From: Oasisia sp. SBJ-2009
Lineage: Eukaryota; Annelida; Polychaeta; Sabellida; Siboglinidae
Direction of reading: 5' to 3'
NCBI GenBank assembly: GCA_964017155.1
Contig: OZ024858.1
Location: 20,544,657-20,608,656 of the forward strand
DNA length: 64,000 nt
Each line of letters opens with the position of its first letter. Positions within the stretch are counted from its first letter, which is position 1. The position numbers and the translations under genes were made by a program. Under the pieces are notes generated by a model that did no database searches, was not told where the DNA came from, and saw nothing but the letters and a program-made list of their open reading frames with translations. This document shows positions 62,361 through 64,000 of the stretch, in pieces.

Positions 62361-64000
62361 ATGTGGACCGTTGTGAAGTGGGAATCCTGGATTTGGCATA
62401 GGACATGTAGTTTTATCACACAGGTGGGAGACTAGGAGTTCACACATTGTTAGCAGCACATGGAAAGAGTACAAATACCACTGAAGCGGTATGTGGAGCC
62501 TTGGGCATATCCTGACACATGTCACGTCTACCACAGCATGCACTGTTTACAATCGGCTGGGCAAAATTGTTTTTGCTGCAGCTTAGGTGACTCAGGTTAA
62601 TGGAATCCAGTTTTACCGAGTAAAAACTGCGACTACAGATGTCTGCAGAGGTAAGGGGAACTTTGGAAGGGTGTATTTATGTGATGTACATCAACATGAA
62701 AGGGCTGCACCAGTAACAGAATTATAAATAAGCCCAATGTTGTAAAAATAACAACAGAAATTCAGTAATACTGAATAAAGAAGTCTGAAATATGCATACC
62801 TGATACAACAAACAAAACAAGTTGGATGTACTGTAGTATTAATACAGAATTAACCATTACCTGGGGAGACTGCAACAGGCCTGCCATGTGGGGGCTAAAT
62901 GTAGCCTGTGTTGTCAGATATGACTATAAGCACCCCTGGTAAGGCCACATAAAATAATTTCCTGTTTATCTGAACCAGTGTTTGCATTTAAAAAACAGGT
63001 GTCAACTTTATTTTTTAGATATAGTTATTCCTTTAAACACATTTCGGCACAATCAGTAAAAACAGCAATTTAGGTCAGATCAAACGAAATCGCCTACAGT
63101 ATATCTTTTTACACGAAATACACATGGTATACATCTCAAGTTGTTGATTATGTTTTTGGTAAACTCTCGATTCTCCATGAATAATCAAAATAAAGATCGC
63201 ATCCTAGTTTACTTTTTGAAAACATTCTGATGAGAAACCAGGAATTATTTTGTACCCTTGGATATGACACACCATACCCATCCCTGGTTTCCACAATCAG
63301 CAGCCAGTAACATACAACTGTAGCTTTGGCCCAGATGTTATGCAACTGCAATGCACCTAGCTGATAAACAAACAGGGGCTATAATGCTGGTTGGGGTGAA
63401 TTGGGTTGGTTTGACATAACAATAATTAGAGTCACCTTTATAAATCTACAGAAAAGTTGGTGTTCAGTAGGACCTTCAACTTCCAGAAGCTGATCAACAT
63501 AAAAGCTGGTGGCCCAATTAAATAATGATTTGAATTGAAATTTGAATTGAAATTTATTTTCAACAACAACAATTACTACATTATAGACAGTGCATACAAT
63601 ACCATTTGTTGAAAAAAAGGGTAAAAGAAGTACAATACTTATCATGTTTAAAAGAGCAATGTAAATAATATGTAATTGTAATGCATGAACATCATTAAGG
63701 TATGAGTTCATGCCAAGTGTGTCCTGCATATTTATTTATGATGTTCATATTAATGAACTAGTTAACATAAAATGATAAACACTGACACTTTAAATATTGT
63801 CAAAAAAATACGTGTTGCAAATTACAACAAACATCTCTGTGTGAAACAATTCAGACAAATTAAGCAAACAAATACAAAACTTGACTCTATCGATCTATCG
63901 GCAAACGATCAACTTGGCATTTTACTGTTTTTACAAATTCTTTTTTACATCAGATACATTAAATCTCCCATTTTGGATGTACAAAAACGTCACTAAAATG
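62361..64000. other. Right end of window: no gene recognised
   Basis: AT-rich; open frames are below 120 codons and lack motifs. It may hold part of the FASN 5' UTR intron or its promoter, which I cannot locate. 61324-62235 is also empty. Confidence 0.4.

Overview
The window is animal nuclear DNA: intron-rich genes, AT-rich introns, tRNA-headed SINEs, LINE 3' ends, many small inverted-repeat (MITE-like) elements and long micro/minisatellites. The main protein aligns closely with animal cytosolic fatty acid synthase. A marine lophotrochozoan such as a mollusc, annelid or brachiopod fits best, but that is inference; nothing here fixes the phylum.

Two genes were rebuilt exon by exon, both on the minus strand and head to tail. 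(1) Positions 517-15746: a 12-exon gene for a secreted protein of 631 residues. All splice phases are consistent. It starts with a signal peptide and carries three degenerate copies of the fold shared by the Hedgehog N-terminal signalling domain and M15 zinc peptidases. The middle copy is the clearest. There is no Hint (autoprocessing) domain. (2) Positions 21679-56761: a 28-coding-exon FASN gene. The joined exons give 7677 nt, an uninterrupted frame of 2558 residues plus stop, in the order KS-MAT-DH-MT-ER-KR-ACP-TE, with catalytic residues intact. A splice acceptor 11 nt before the ATG shows that at least one untranslated exon lies further upstream (higher coordinates). I could not place it, so the 56.8-64 kb stretch is probably the first intron and/or promoter side of FASN.

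Two results stand out. First, the methyltransferase domain of this FASN, a decayed pseudo-domain in vertebrates, keeps a canonical AdoMet glycine motif and a His-Glu pair with the spacing I recall for active polyketide C-methyltransferases. A methylating animal FAS is therefore a testable possibility. Second, the secreted triple Hedgehog-N/M15-like protein is a family I cannot name.

A third theme concerns structure. At least five exon-intron junctions in these two genes lie inside tandem duplications whose unit contains the splice site itself (12991, 44869, 6174, 3538 and 56584). Two of these have expanded into arrays of roughly 44 and 16 units.

The rest is introns and intergenic DNA: hAT-like MITEs with 8-bp target duplications, foldback elements, SINE families, LINE C-terminal remnants, a 2.4-kb 40-bp minisatellite upstream of the FASN start, and a 1-kb GAGTG satellite filling FASN intron 12. 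No prokaryotic features, CRISPR arrays or rRNA genes are present.
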